DNA from: Erwinia oleae | GTDB taxonomy: Bacteria > Pseudomonadota > Gammaproteobacteria > Enterobacterales > Enterobacteriaceae | DNA: 42,003 nucleotides | Direction: 5' to 3' | NCBI RefSeq assembly: GCF_000770305.1 | Contig: NZ_JNVB01000036.1 | Coordinates: 1-42,003 of the forward strand | Shown here: positions 7,817-15,817 of the stretch, piece by piece | How the letters are laid out: the number at the start of each line of letters is the position of its first letter | How positions within the stretch are numbered: the first letter of the stretch is position 1 | Position numbers and translations under genes: made by a program | Notes under the pieces: model-generated | The model's input: only the letters and a program-made list of their open reading frames with translations | What the model was told of the DNA's origin: nothing | Databases searched by the model: none

Positions 7817-9880
7817 TTATCGCTGAGAGGCAGGTTGCTGGCCCGCGTTCGTAGACAGCTTTTTCACCACCAGCCCATTGTCCCGTGCAAAGGGCGAGGT
7901 CTGAATCTGACGATCCAACAACTGGCTCAGATGCCAGTCGAGCTGCTGAAGCTGGCTGGTTGTTACGCTGGCGGGCAGGGAACGCTGGAGATTTTGCATC
8001 ACCCAACCACGTAAAAATTCGCCGTCATAGCTCCGCGGCTGGTAAAGCATTTGATAGGCGCGTAGTGCGTTACGACTGAATTCACTGTCGCTGCCGTTAT
8101 CATTTCGTAGCGTAGCGGTAATAGTTTGCGCCACGCGCGGTAATAACAGCGATTTCAACGCGTTCTGATAAAAACTCCATGCGGCGCCACCTATCTGTTC
8201 GCCCCGATACAGCCCCGCTCGCATGGTGATCGGCGGCGCGTCAAGCGTGAAGCCGTTACTCTGCGGCAGAGCCACCAGGCTATTCAGAAAGGGTAGCAGA
8301 TCCAGGATGTTTCCGGTGTTATTACGCGTCAACAGGCGCGCCTGCTGCTCAACGGGCGGCAGTCTGGTCGCCACCTGTTGCAGATAGCGCTGATTTTTAA
8401 AATAGCTCGTCGTCCACAGCCCTGCTGCGGTAAGCAGCGTGATGCCGAGGATGCCATAGCCTGTCCAGTGAATCAGCCGGTTGCGGTGTTCCCACGAGCG
8501 GTCGCTGCCCGCCAGGTTGCGCTCGGCGAAAATCATATCGCTCAGCAGGGCACGAATAAAATAGCTGTGGCCTCTGTTCGCCGGGATGGGGGCATTGCGG
8601 TGAACGCTGTCCCAGCTGGCAATGGTGTGGTTTGCCTGCTGCGGCAGCTGGAGCTTACGCGTCAGATCTCCCATGATACGGTCAAACGGCAGGCCTTCCT
8701 GAGTGCCGCTGGTGAAGAACAGCCCGCGAGGCGCCCAGGGCATTTCACCGTTTTCCGGAGAGAAAACGATGTCGAGATACTCCGCCAACAGGGGGCGAAG
8801 CGACGCAAACTCCTGCGGGAAAAGGAAGCAGTCCGCGCGCAGGCTCAAATCGCTTTCTTTGGTCATCCGCTCCGGCAGATCATCCATCAGGCTGGCCGAC
8901 AGCGCGCGAAACTGCTGCTCAAACAGCGCGTGGAGATCCTGTCCGCTCTGTAATTTGTTGTGCCACGGAAAGCTGAAACCCCAAATTTTGTCGCGCTGAG
9001 CTTTATCCAGCGACCCGAAATAGCTCATAAAGCCTTTCAGCAGATCGGTTTTGGTCACCATCACATAGACGGGAAAATGGATACCGGTTTGCTGATGCAG
9101 TTCCGCCATGCGCTGGCGCAGGGAACGCGCCTGCGCAATGCGCACCTCGGCGGAGTCGCTAAGCAGGTCGGCTACGCTTATCGTCATTATCACGCCGTTA
9201 ATAGGCTGACGGGTGCGATAGCGCTTCAGCAGATTAATAAACATGTGCCACTCGCCGGCGTCGCGTGCGCGCTGGCTCTCCTGAAGCGTGTACCGTCCCG
9301 CCGTATCCAACAGTACCGCCTCATCGGTAAACCACCAGTCGCAATGGCGCGTCCCGCCAATGCCGCGCAGCGCAGTTTTCCCCAGCGTTTCGCTCAGGGG
9401 AAACTCCAGCCCTGAGTTGATCAGCGCCGTGGTTTTCCCGGCACCGGGCGCGCCCACAATCATGTACCAGGGCAGCTGATAGAGATACTGTGCCGTAAAT
9501 CGCTGCAACCATCCGTTTCTCTTTCTGCCGCGCGCAGGGAAATGGCGTTTTTTCAGCATCATCGCCGCATCGGTAAAGCGGGAGGTCAGCAGATCTTCCG
9601 TTGCGGCCTGCTCGGCGTGGTCAACGCCGCTGGTTTGCAGGTTAGTGAGCAGTTTGCTGTTGAACCAGGCGCGGTAAAGCTGCGGGATAAGCTGGAAACA
9701 GATCCACACAAAGTAGCAAATGCCAATGGCGATCTGTCGGTTGAGCCTGCTTTCAAGCCAGTGAACGCCCTCAAGCGAAAACAGCGGCCCCAGAAGCCAG
9801 ACCAGTGCCGACAGGGCAGTAACGCCCACAAATCCCCACAGAAGGCGATTGAAAAACAGATTATAAAAAGTGGAGGGCAT
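7817..9880 (-). CDS. tssM: TssM/IcmF-like protein lacking the C-terminal periplasmic region
   Basis: An inner-membrane protein of the T6SS membrane complex, 687 residues where typical TssM proteins have roughly 1100-1200. Two N-terminal membrane segments (about 13-32 and 50-69) precede a cytoplasmic NTPase domain with Walker A GAPGAGKTT at 143-151, LLDTAGRY at 190-197 and TKTD at 276-279. A third membrane segment lies at about 473-493. Only about 190 periplasmic residues follow before the stop, so the large C-terminal region that in TssM binds TssJ and reaches the outer membrane is missing. tagF starts 47 bases further on, so no remnant is left in the DNA. The NTPase motifs are intact. The start overlaps the tssL stop (TGATG). 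The family is certain; whether this form functions is open. Confidence 0.88.
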   Translation of the reverse strand: MPSTFYNLFFNRLLWGFVGVTALSALVWLLGPLFSLEGVHWLESRLNRQIAIGICYFVWICFQLIPQLYRAWFNSKLLTNLQTSGVDHAEQAATEDLLTSRFTDAAMMLKKRHFPARGRKRNGWLQRFTAQYLYQLPWYMIVGAPGAGKTTALINSGLEFPLSETLGKTALRGIGGTRHCDWWFTDEAVLLDTAGRYTLQESQRARDAGEWHMFINLLKRYRTRQPINGVIMTISVADLLSDSAEVRIAQARSLRQRMAELHQQTGIHFPVYVMVTKTDLLKGFMSYFGSLDKAQRDKIWGFSFPWHNKLQSGQDLHALFEQQFRALSASLMDDLPERMTKESDLSLRADCFLFPQEFASLRPLLAEYLDIVFSPENGEMPWAPRGLFFTSGTQEGLPFDRIMGDLTRKLQLPQQANHTIASWDSVHRNAPIPANRGHSYFIRALLSDMIFAERNLAGSDRSWEHRNRLIHWTGYGILGITLLTAAGLWTTSYFKNQRYLQQVATRLPPVEQQARLLTRNNTGNILDLLPFLNSLVALPQSNGFTLDAPPITMRAGLYRGEQIGGAAWSFYQNALKSLLLPRVAQTITATLRNDNGSDSEFSRNALRAYQMLYQPRSYDGEFLRGWVMQNLQRSLPASVTTSQLQQLDWHLSQLLDRQIQTSPFARDNGLVVKKLSTNAGQQPASQR

Positions 9881-11100
9881 CAGGATTTCCCCGCGTGACT
9901 GTCATCGATTACCGGGGCCGGTGACAGAATGATTTCTACCCGGCGGTTTTGCGCCCGGTTCTCTGCACTGTCGTCAGGCAGCAGGGGATTGCTGTCGCCG
10001 CGTCCTTCGCTTCTGAACAGATGGCCCGGCATCGCCATCTGCTCGCGCATTTGCAGCGTGACCGCACGGGCCCGCGCCAGTGAATACTCAAAATTCGAGG
10101 CAAAGTTATTGTCAGGCACCGGCTGATTATCGGTATAGACGCTGACCTGAATCGTCCCTTTGCTGTCATCCATCGCGGCGGCAACGCGGTTAATAATCGT
10201 CTTGCCCTGCGGCGACAGATCGCTTCTGTTGCTGGCATAGAGGGCATCAGCCTGAATGATCACCTTGCTGCCGTTTGTGCCGTCAGCCACGTCAAGCTGA
10301 CGCGAAGCGATGAGATCGCCTAGCCGACGACGCAGGTCGAGCAGCGCCTGGCTGGCGTTGGTTCGGACGGCGATTTCAGTTTTCGGCAGCGGCATCTGCC
10401 AGATAGCGCGCAGCAGCGGTTCGGTGGCATTCCCTAACCGCCAGTTCAGACCGGAATAGAGAAGAGCGGCAACGAATGCCGTCACCGCAAAGCAGGCCCA
10501 GAGAGGAGCAGGCGGACGCCAGAGGGTATTTTGCAGCGTGTCATGAAGCGGCTCCACTGCCGTTTCGCGCAGCGGCGCGCCGCGCGTTTCAGCAATGAGC
10601 TGAGTGAGTCGATTCCGCAGCGCGTCGCGCTGAATACGGCCCTGATCCATTCCACGATAGCGGCCTTCATAGCCGAGCAGAAGGCAGTAATGAATAATTT
10701 CAAGCAGCCAAAGATGCTGGTCTGGCGTTTGCGAAACGCGCGACAGGAGCTGAAACACTTTTTCGCCGCCCCAGCTTTCATTATGAAAGGTGACCAGCAG
10801 GCCATTTCCTGACCAGATGCCGCGCGTTCCCCACGGCGTTTGCGCGGCGGCTTCATCCAGCACGCTACACAGGCAGTAGCGCGCGCCGATGATCGTATCA
10901 AACGGCAGACCGGCCTGCTTGCAGCGCGCTTCAAACTGGCGCATCTCATCGACAAGCTGCTGGCGCAGCCCGGCAGGGTCGTCATGCGTCACGGCCAGGC
11001 GGATCTGCACAATGGCATTCAGCAAAGGCGCGGCGGCAGTCAGTAGCGGGTTGTCATGGCTGACGGAGCGAGGCGCGTCAGCGGCGTTTTCCAGCGTCAT
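9880..11100 (-). CDS. tssL: TssL (DotU) with C-terminal OmpA-like peptidoglycan-binding domain
   Basis: A 406-residue T6SS inner-membrane protein. Residues about 20-190 are the cytoplasmic DotU-type helical domain (CSVLDEAAAQTPWG and LLEIIHYCLLLGYEGRYRG are family hallmarks). One membrane segment at about 200-218 leads to a periplasmic OmpA-like domain (about 285-395) with SEGRGDSNPLLPDDSAENR and AQNRRVEIIL, the peptidoglycan-binding signature. It normally forms the TssJLM membrane complex with TssM, and it is translationally coupled to the tssM gene here. The domain set is full length and undamaged. The first codons follow a 100-base spacer from the SH3 lipoprotein gene. Confidence 0.92.
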   Translation of the reverse strand: MTLENAADAPRSVSHDNPLLTAAAPLLNAIVQIRLAVTHDDPAGLRQQLVDEMRQFEARCKQAGLPFDTIIGARYCLCSVLDEAAAQTPWGTRGIWSGNGLLVTFHNESWGGEKVFQLLSRVSQTPDQHLWLLEIIHYCLLLGYEGRYRGMDQGRIQRDALRNRLTQLIAETRGAPLRETAVEPLHDTLQNTLWRPPAPLWACFAVTAFVAALLYSGLNWRLGNATEPLLRAIWQMPLPKTEIAVRTNASQALLDLRRRLGDLIASRQLDVADGTNGSKVIIQADALYASNRSDLSPQGKTIINRVAAAMDDSKGTIQVSVYTDNQPVPDNNFASNFEYSLARARAVTLQMREQMAMPGHLFRSEGRGDSNPLLPDDSAENRAQNRRVEIILSPAPVIDDSHAGKS

Positions 11101-11168
11101 CAGGCTATTTTGAGTTCCGCTTCAGTGCAGTAGTGATACTGCTATGTCCATACCGTTGGCGAAGCATG

Positions 11169-11196
11169 CCCGCCATCCCGGAACGGGAAGGGCGGG
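11169..11196 (-). repeat. Intercistronic two-step hairpin between lipoprotein gene and tssL
   Basis: CCCGCC at 11169-11174 pairs with GGCGGG at 11191-11196, and the inner CCCG at 11177-11180 pairs with CGGG at 11184-11187, giving a GC-rich hairpin. It has no U-tract on the minus-strand transcript, so it looks more like a processing or partial-attenuation structure than a terminator. Confidence 0.5.
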
Positions 11197-11202
11197 AAAA
11201 CG

Positions 11203-11694
11203 CTACTCCAAAATCCAGGTTGCGGTGTCGCTGTTACGGCAGGCTTTACTTTTATCGCCCACGTCAACGCACACTTTTTTAACGCTCTTGCGCGGACGAG
11301 GGCGATCGTTGCGCACCGTCGCGTCATAGAGGTCTTCTTTTACGCCTGCCTTGAAGGGCACATAGCCGATGAGTTCCTGCTGATCCGTTTCGGCCACGGC
11401 CAGCCAGTGGTTTTCCACTTCACCCAATACGGTAAAGGGCTTACCGTTCTCCAGATAACGGACAACGTTGCCGCTGAAATCCGGACGGGTCATCACCGAC
11501 GCATTGTAGAGCGCACGATAGGTTTCATTTACAGGAGAGAAAGTCTGTGGCGCCTGAACCGCATGACGATGCGTAAGCGTAACGCCATCGACTTCACTGG
11601 TCACGACGGTATCATCAGTCACCGGCGGCGGCGGTGCCTTACATCCGGCCAGAGTCAACACGGCCAGCAGGGTTAACGCGATGCTCGTTTTCAC
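11203..11694 (-). CDS. SH3-like domain lipoprotein heading the T6SS block
   Basis: A predicted outer-membrane or periplasmic lipoprotein of 163 residues. The N-terminus MKTSIALTLLAVLTLAGC is a classical lipoprotein signal with the lipobox cysteine at residue 18, followed by a proline stretch. Residues about 60-110 (YRALYNASVMTRPDFSGNVV then FTVLGEVENHWLAVAE) resemble a bacterial SH3 domain. The C-terminal tail is basic and has two cysteines (KKVCVDV, SKACRNS). I chose GTG 11694 because GAGG lies six bases upstream and it gives an ideal signal peptide; ATG 11715 adds seven residues with no clear ribosome binding site. It occupies the place where a TssJ lipoprotein might be expected, but TssJ is not an SH3 protein and I do not call it TssJ. 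Confidence 0.75.
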   Translation of the reverse strand: MKTSIALTLLAVLTLAGCKAPPPPVTDDTVVTSEVDGVTLTHRHAVQAPQTFSPVNETYRALYNASVMTRPDFSGNVVRYLENGKPFTVLGEVENHWLAVAETDQQELIGYVPFKAGVKEDLYDATVRNDRPRPRKSVKKVCVDVGDKSKACRNSDTATWILE

Positions 11695-12086
11695 ATTGAT
11701 CCTCGTGAATTTCATCAGTGAGTCTTATTGTCCAAGGCGAAACCCTGATATTTTGCCGCCGCCCGGCAGAGTAACAGGGCGGCGACATTAAAATTATTCA
11801 GGTTTACAAAAAGATAAAACCATAGCTAGTTTACATTACGTATTTGAGATTGGGAACCATTGCAGGCAGACGGATTCCATGTTAATAGCCCGCATTCAGG
11901 CGCTTTAAGACCCTTCAGGGCAACGCGTGCGACGATTTGATTAAGAAGCATAATCTATTAGCGGTTTCGTTAACAGGAAATGGAGACATCGCGCGGATCA
12001 GAGAACGAAAAATCAGAAAAAAACTGTAATAAAATTCATGAGTAACGCAGCGAAAATAATTTTATTTTGCCGCGTTGACTTGCGGT
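11695..12086. other. Intergenic region upstream of the T6SS block
   Basis: About 390 bases with no supported gene, between the start of the lipoprotein gene and the end of the DeoR-type regulator gene, both read leftward. It should contain the T6SS-block promoter and the regulator's transcription end. The only structure I can point to is an inverted repeat, CGCCGCCC at 11757-11764 with GGGCGGCG at 11777-11784, which would form an eight-pair hairpin in the leader of the leftward transcript. No clear intrinsic terminator for the regulator gene was seen. Confidence 0.45.
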
Positions 12087-12881
12087 TCACCCACCGGCAA
12101 CCAGCACATTGACGCCAAGGGCTTCAAACGCGGCCACCGACTCCGGTGTGATGCCATTATCGGTGATGAGATAGTGAATATTGCTCCAGTCGCACGGCAG
12201 CGCGAACATGGACACCTTATCTATTTTGCTGGAATCCGCCACCACATATACCGTTCGCGCTGACCTGATCATCGCGCTTTTCACTTTAATATCGGTTTCG
12301 CTTGGAAAGCTCAGCCCCAGGCGGGGCGAGATACAGGCGGTGGCGAGGAACAGCTTCTCCGCCAGCACGTTTTCAAAAAAGCTGGCCGCCTTTTCTCCGG
12401 AGGTGGAAAGCGTGGGAAATTTAAACGTGCCGCCGGTCAGCAAAATGTTGATGCCGGGCTCGCCGCCAAGCATCAGTGCGATATTGACCGCCGTAGTGAC
12501 AACCGACAATTTGCGAATGTGGCCGATCTGTTGCGCAATAGCGGTAGTGGTGGTGCCTGAATCGAAAATCACCGTGTCGCCATTTTCGATATGCTGTGCA
12601 GCCAGTCTGCCGATAGCCTGCTTCTCATCAAGGTGAGTTTGCCGTTCAAGCAGTAATGCGCCGGTATTCTGTTTGCCGGTAGACAGCGTTGCGCCGCCGT
12701 GATAACGCTGAACATACCCCTCTTTTTGCAGATTCCGCAGGTCGGTTCTGATCGTTGCTTCCGTCAGACCAAATGCTGCGGTAAGCATCTTAACGGTGAC
12801 GGTTCCGTCCTCACGAATCATCTCCAGAATCTTTTCCCGCCGCTGTTGCATATCCGCAAACTGCTCGTTTTTGTTTTTCAA
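12087..12881 (-). CDS. DeoR-family sugar operon regulator
   Basis: A 264-residue transcription factor. Residues about 12-68 hold the DeoR winged helix-turn-helix (REKILEMIREDGTV, then LTEATIRTDLRNLQKEGYVQ and RYHGGA). The C-terminal DeoRC sensor domain shows DSGTTTTAIAQQIG, the phosphosugar-binding pattern, and LATACISPRLGLSFPSETDIK. Such proteins are usually repressors relieved by a sugar phosphate from the pathway they control. It is divergent from the transketolase/ABC/kinase operon, which is its probable target. The start is a TTG at 12881: GGGAG lies about nine bases upstream, while the first internal ATG (residue 11) lacks a ribosome binding site. The unusual start may keep expression low. 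Confidence 0.9.
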   Translation of the reverse strand: MKNKNEQFADMQQRREKILEMIREDGTVTVKMLTAAFGLTEATIRTDLRNLQKEGYVQRYHGGATLSTGKQNTGALLLERQTHLDEKQAIGRLAAQHIENGDTVIFDSGTTTTAIAQQIGHIRKLSVVTTAVNIALMLGGEPGINILLTGGTFKFPTLSTSGEKAASFFENVLAEKLFLATACISPRLGLSFPSETDIKVKSAMIRSARTVYVVADSSKIDKVSMFALPCDWSNIHYLITDNGITPESVAAFEALGVNVLVAGG

Positions 12882-13239
12882 CCGAAATACTCCCTCTGCC
12901 CGGCTGCGGCCGGGAACGTCACACGCCCACTTTCTGAGACAAATATTACTCTGCGGCGTGCCGGAAAGCGAATTGAAACGAAAATGGCATTTACTTTCGA
13001 ATGAAAATATAAACTGGTCAGAACAGGCTTTTTCAGAACGTAATCAGGCGATAATTCAATCAATTATAAAGAATATTATTTTTTATATAACAATTTCAGC
13101 GTGTTAAATAAATACGATCTCTTTTGTCCGAAATTTGATCTTCCCCACAAATAAGTGGAAAGCGATAGCGTATATTTTTATTCGAAAATTAAATGCAGTT
13201 TGCTACCCGCTCGACGGCTCTTCAGACAAAGAGGTAATG
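12882..13239. other. Divergent control region of the sugar operon
   Basis: About 360 AT-rich bases between the DeoR-type regulator and the transketolase gene. No gene is supported; the frame open from 13135 into the transketolase gene lacks a ribosome binding site. It carries repeated TTCGAA/GAAAAT elements (listed separately as candidate operator sites), and the region 13070-13110 is rich in A and T as expected for promoters, but I could not assign -35/-10 boxes with confidence. Confidence 0.5.
12973..13008. promoter_or_regulatory. Candidate DeoR-type operator repeats
   Basis: Two similar 13-base elements occur in the same orientation: TTGAAACGAAAAT at 12973-12985 and TTCGAATGAAAAT at 12996-13008, offset by 23 bases, close to two helical turns. 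A related ATTCGAAAAT lies at 13180-13189, nearer the transketolase start. DeoR-family proteins often bind repeated sites of the TTCGAA/CGAAA type, so these are good candidates for autoregulation and operon control. The binding itself is inferred. Confidence 0.45.
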
Positions 13240-14049
13240 ATGGACTCTCAGACAATCAGACAGACGGCGCGGCAGGCACGGCGCTACGTGCTGCAAATGA
13301 ATCATCGGGCAGGTAAAGGCCACACGGGCGCAGATCTGTCTGAAGTGGATATTATTTGCACGCTGTTTATGGCAGTGATGGATCGGCAGGCCGCACGACC
13401 GGATCAGGATCGCTTCATCCTGTCGAAAGGTCACGGCGCAGGCGGGCTTTACTGTAGCGCGGCGGCGATGGGGCTGATCGCGCCGGAAGTGCTCGATCAG
13501 TTTATGGGCGACGACACGCTGCTGGCAGGGCATCCGATTCGACAGAAGCTGCCGGAACTGGTGGAGATCAACTCCGGCGGATTGGGGCATGGGCTGCCGA
13601 TTGGCGTTGGGCTGGCGCTGGGAAACAAGCTTTCCGGCCTGGGCCATCGCCGGGCGTTTGTGCTGTTGGGCGACGGTGAACTGGCAGAAGGGTCCAACTG
13701 GGAAGCGGCCATGTCGGCCAGCAAGTTTCGTCTTGATAATCTCATCGCCATCGTCGATCGGAACCGTCTGCAACTGGCGGGCAAAACCGAAGAGATCATG
13801 CCGCTTGAGCCGCTGGCCGACAAATGGCTGGCGTTTGGCTTTGAGGTGATTGAGTGCGACGGCCACGATCCCGACGCCATTCTTGCCGCCGTGAACCGGC
13901 CTTCTGCGGGCAAACCGCGAGTGATCCTTGCCAACACCGAAAAAGGGCACGGCATCTCATTTATGGCCAATGTGCCGGCCTGGCACCACGGGGTGCCCGA
14001 CGATGAACAGCTGGCGATTGGGCTGGCAGAGCTGGAGGAACAGCAATGA
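13240..14049 (+). CDS. Split transketolase, N-terminal (thiamine pyrophosphate-binding) subunit
   Basis: A 269-residue protein equal to the N-terminal domain of transketolase. Motifs: GKGHTGADLSEVD near residue 26, LSKGHGAGGLY at 61-71, GGLGHGLPIGVGLALG at 113-128, and the diphosphate/Mg2+ motif GDGELAEGSNWE at 144-155 with N175 (VDRNRLQ). It acts with the next gene's product as a two-subunit transketolase, moving a two-carbon ketol unit. Two-gene transketolases of this class include the apulose-4-phosphate transketolase AptAB of apiose catabolism; the exact substrate here is unknown. I chose ATG 13240, the second of two adjacent ATGs, because AAAGAGG lies five bases upstream. The stop overlaps the next start (ATGA). 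Confidence 0.9.
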   Translation: MDSQTIRQTARQARRYVLQMNHRAGKGHTGADLSEVDIICTLFMAVMDRQAARPDQDRFILSKGHGAGGLYCSAAAMGLIAPEVLDQFMGDDTLLAGHPIRQKLPELVEINSGGLGHGLPIGVGLALGNKLSGLGHRRAFVLLGDGELAEGSNWEAAMSASKFRLDNLIAIVDRNRLQLAGKTEEIMPLEPLADKWLAFGFEVIECDGHDPDAILAAVNRPSAGKPRVILANTEKGHGISFMANVPAWHHGVPDDEQLAIGLAELEEQQ

Positions 14050-14963
14050 AAGATTTACGCGACGCCGTTATCGCCACGCTGCTGGAGGCGCAGCAGAATG
14101 GCGCAAACCTCAGCGTGATGGTGGCGGATTCCACTTCCACGTCAAAAATCGCGCCCTTTGAAAAAGCCTTTCCGGATCGGGTGATTAACGTCGGCATTGC
14201 CGAGCAGAACATGGTGGGTATGGCCGCTGGCGTGGCGCTCAGCGGGCGCACCGTGTTCACCGCCAATGCGGCACCGTTTCTTTTTGCCCGCTCAAATGAG
14301 CAGGTTAAAAATGACATCTGCTATACCGAAACCAACGTCAAAATGCTCGGGCTTAACGCCGGCTTCGCCTACGGGCCGCTGGGCGCAACGCATCACTGCA
14401 CCAACGACATTGCTAACGCCCGCACCTTTGGCAACCTGCAAATTTTCGCCCCGGCGGACGCCGTCCAGGCCAGCGCCATCACGCGCTACGCCATTCAGCA
14501 CAACGGCCCGGTCTATATCCGTATGGACAGCGACAAACTGCCGGTGCTGCACGATGACAGCTGGCAGTTTGTACCGGGCAAGCCGGAAGTGTTACAGACG
14601 GGAGAAGAGACGATTGTGTTCTGCCTGGGCACGCTGGCGCATGAGGCACTGGCGGCAGAGGAGCAGGGCATCACTATTGTCTCGCTGCCGTCGCTCTGGC
14701 CGCTGGACGAAACGGCAGTGGTCAAACTGATTGCCGCGCACCGCCAGGTCATCGTGATGGAAGAGCATTCGCTGAGCGGCGGCCTCAGCAGCATCATTGG
14801 CGAACTGCTGCACAAACACGGTCTGCGTCAGCGTTTTATCCCGCTGGGCATCCCGGCGTATGAATTTACCCACAGCAGCAGTCGCGAAACGCTTCGCGGT
14901 CAGTTCCGCATTGATGCGGCAGGCCTGCGCGTCACGCTGCGCGGCATCGCCGCCGCCGCATAA
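14046..14963 (+). CDS. Split transketolase, C-terminal subunit
   Basis: A 305-residue partner of the preceding subunit, with the pyrimidine-binding and C-terminal domains of transketolase. The cofactor-activating glutamate is E53 in NVGIAEQNMVGMAAG, followed by GRTVFTANAAPFLFARS. The C-terminal domain contains TIVSLPSLWPLDE and VMEEHSLSGGLSS, typical of the transketolase/pyruvate dehydrogenase E1 beta fold. Both halves are needed for an active site, and the four-base overlap with the upstream gene supports stoichiometric production. Eleven bases separate it from the following SDR gene. A 1-deoxyxylulose-5-phosphate synthase half is less likely, given the operon context and the split form. Confidence 0.9.
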   Translation: MKDLRDAVIATLLEAQQNGANLSVMVADSTSTSKIAPFEKAFPDRVINVGIAEQNMVGMAAGVALSGRTVFTANAAPFLFARSNEQVKNDICYTETNVKMLGLNAGFAYGPLGATHHCTNDIANARTFGNLQIFAPADAVQASAITRYAIQHNGPVYIRMDSDKLPVLHDDSWQFVPGKPEVLQTGEETIVFCLGTLAHEALAAEEQGITIVSLPSLWPLDETAVVKLIAAHRQVIVMEEHSLSGGLSSIIGELLHKHGLRQRFIPLGIPAYEFTHSSSRETLRGQFRIDAAGLRVTLRGIAAAA

Positions 14964-14973
14964 GGAGCCCGAA

Positions 14974-15771
14974 ATGAGTCAAGAATACGATGTCAGTCTG
15001 CGTTACGGCGTGGACAGCGGACAGGATCTGAGCGGCAAGGTTGCGGTGGTGACCGGCGGGCTGGGCGGCATCGCTATGGCCAGCAACGACATGCTGCTGG
15101 CGAAAGGCGTGCGACTGGCGCTGCTCTATCCCGCTTTTGAGCAAGCGAAGGCTGATGAAGCGGCAACGCGTTTTGATGCGGAGCGCGTGCAGTTTGTTCA
15201 GTGCGATGTCACCGATCCGACCTCGGTGGAACAGGCGATTGCCGCCGTTGAGCACCGCTACGGGCAGATCGACATTCTGATCAACTGTGCTGGCTATGTG
15301 ATGCTGCAACCGGTGCTGGAAACGGATATTGACGAGTGGCATAAGCAGATCGCCGTCAACCTGACCGGGCCGTTTCTCTGTTCGCAGGCGGCGGCCAGAC
15401 GGATGGTCAGCGCCGGGCGCGGCGGCAAGATCATCAACATCGCCTCCCAGGCAGCCTCAATTGCCATTGATAACCACGTTGCCTACACCTCCGCCAAGGC
15501 CGGTCTGCTGGGCATGACAAAGGTGATGGCGAAGGAATTTGCGCCGCACAAAATCAACGTGAATACGCTCTCGCCCACGGTGGTGCTGACGCCAATGGGC
15601 GAAAAAGCCTGGCGCGGTGAAAAAGGCGAAGCGATGAAGCAGCTGATCCCGCTGGGACGCTTTGCTTATACCGATGAAATTGCCGCTGCCGTACTGTTCT
15701 TTTGCAGCAATGGCAGCGACATGATCACCGGTGCCGACCTGATGATCGACGGAGGTTTCACTATCTGGTAA
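14974..15771 (+). CDS. SDR-family polyol/sugar dehydrogenase (first of two)
   Basis: A 265-residue short-chain dehydrogenase/reductase. The nucleotide-binding loop is VVTGGLGGIA (residues 25-34), the structural motif is NCAG (104-107), and the catalytic residues are S158, Y171 and K175 (AYTSAK). The stretch NTLSPTVVLTPMG and the end SDMITGADLMIDGGFTI are reminiscent of D-threitol-type polyol dehydrogenases, though this is memory-based resemblance only. The probable job is oxidation of an imported polyol to a ketose. The ATG at 14974 follows AAGGAG by six bases. It is part of the transketolase operon; the ABC binding protein gene comes next. An unusual ten-residue extension (YDVSLRYGVD) precedes the Rossmann fold. 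Confidence 0.85.
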   Translation: MSQEYDVSLRYGVDSGQDLSGKVAVVTGGLGGIAMASNDMLLAKGVRLALLYPAFEQAKADEAATRFDAERVQFVQCDVTDPTSVEQAIAAVEHRYGQIDILINCAGYVMLQPVLETDIDEWHKQIAVNLTGPFLCSQAAARRMVSAGRGGKIINIASQAASIAIDNHVAYTSAKAGLLGMTKVMAKEFAPHKINVNTLSPTVVLTPMGEKAWRGEKGEAMKQLIPLGRFAYTDEIAAAVLFFCSNGSDMITGADLMIDGGFTIW

Positions 15772-15817
15772 CCCGAACACCCTGTACCCACACAATAACA
15801 ACAGTGAGAGAACCTCT

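Noticed and set aside
11169-11196. GC-rich hairpin as a terminator between the SH3 lipoprotein gene and tssL
   Set aside because: No U-tract follows on the minus strand, so I list it only as a hairpin.
11203-11694. The lipoprotein as TssJ
   Set aside because: It shows an SH3-like segment, not the TssJ beta-sandwich pattern; only its position and lipid anchor fit.
13135-13239. Extended N-terminus of the transketolase N subunit
   Set aside because: The added residues (MIFPTNKWKAIAYIF and on) do not resemble transketolase, and the good ribosome binding site belongs to ATG 13240.
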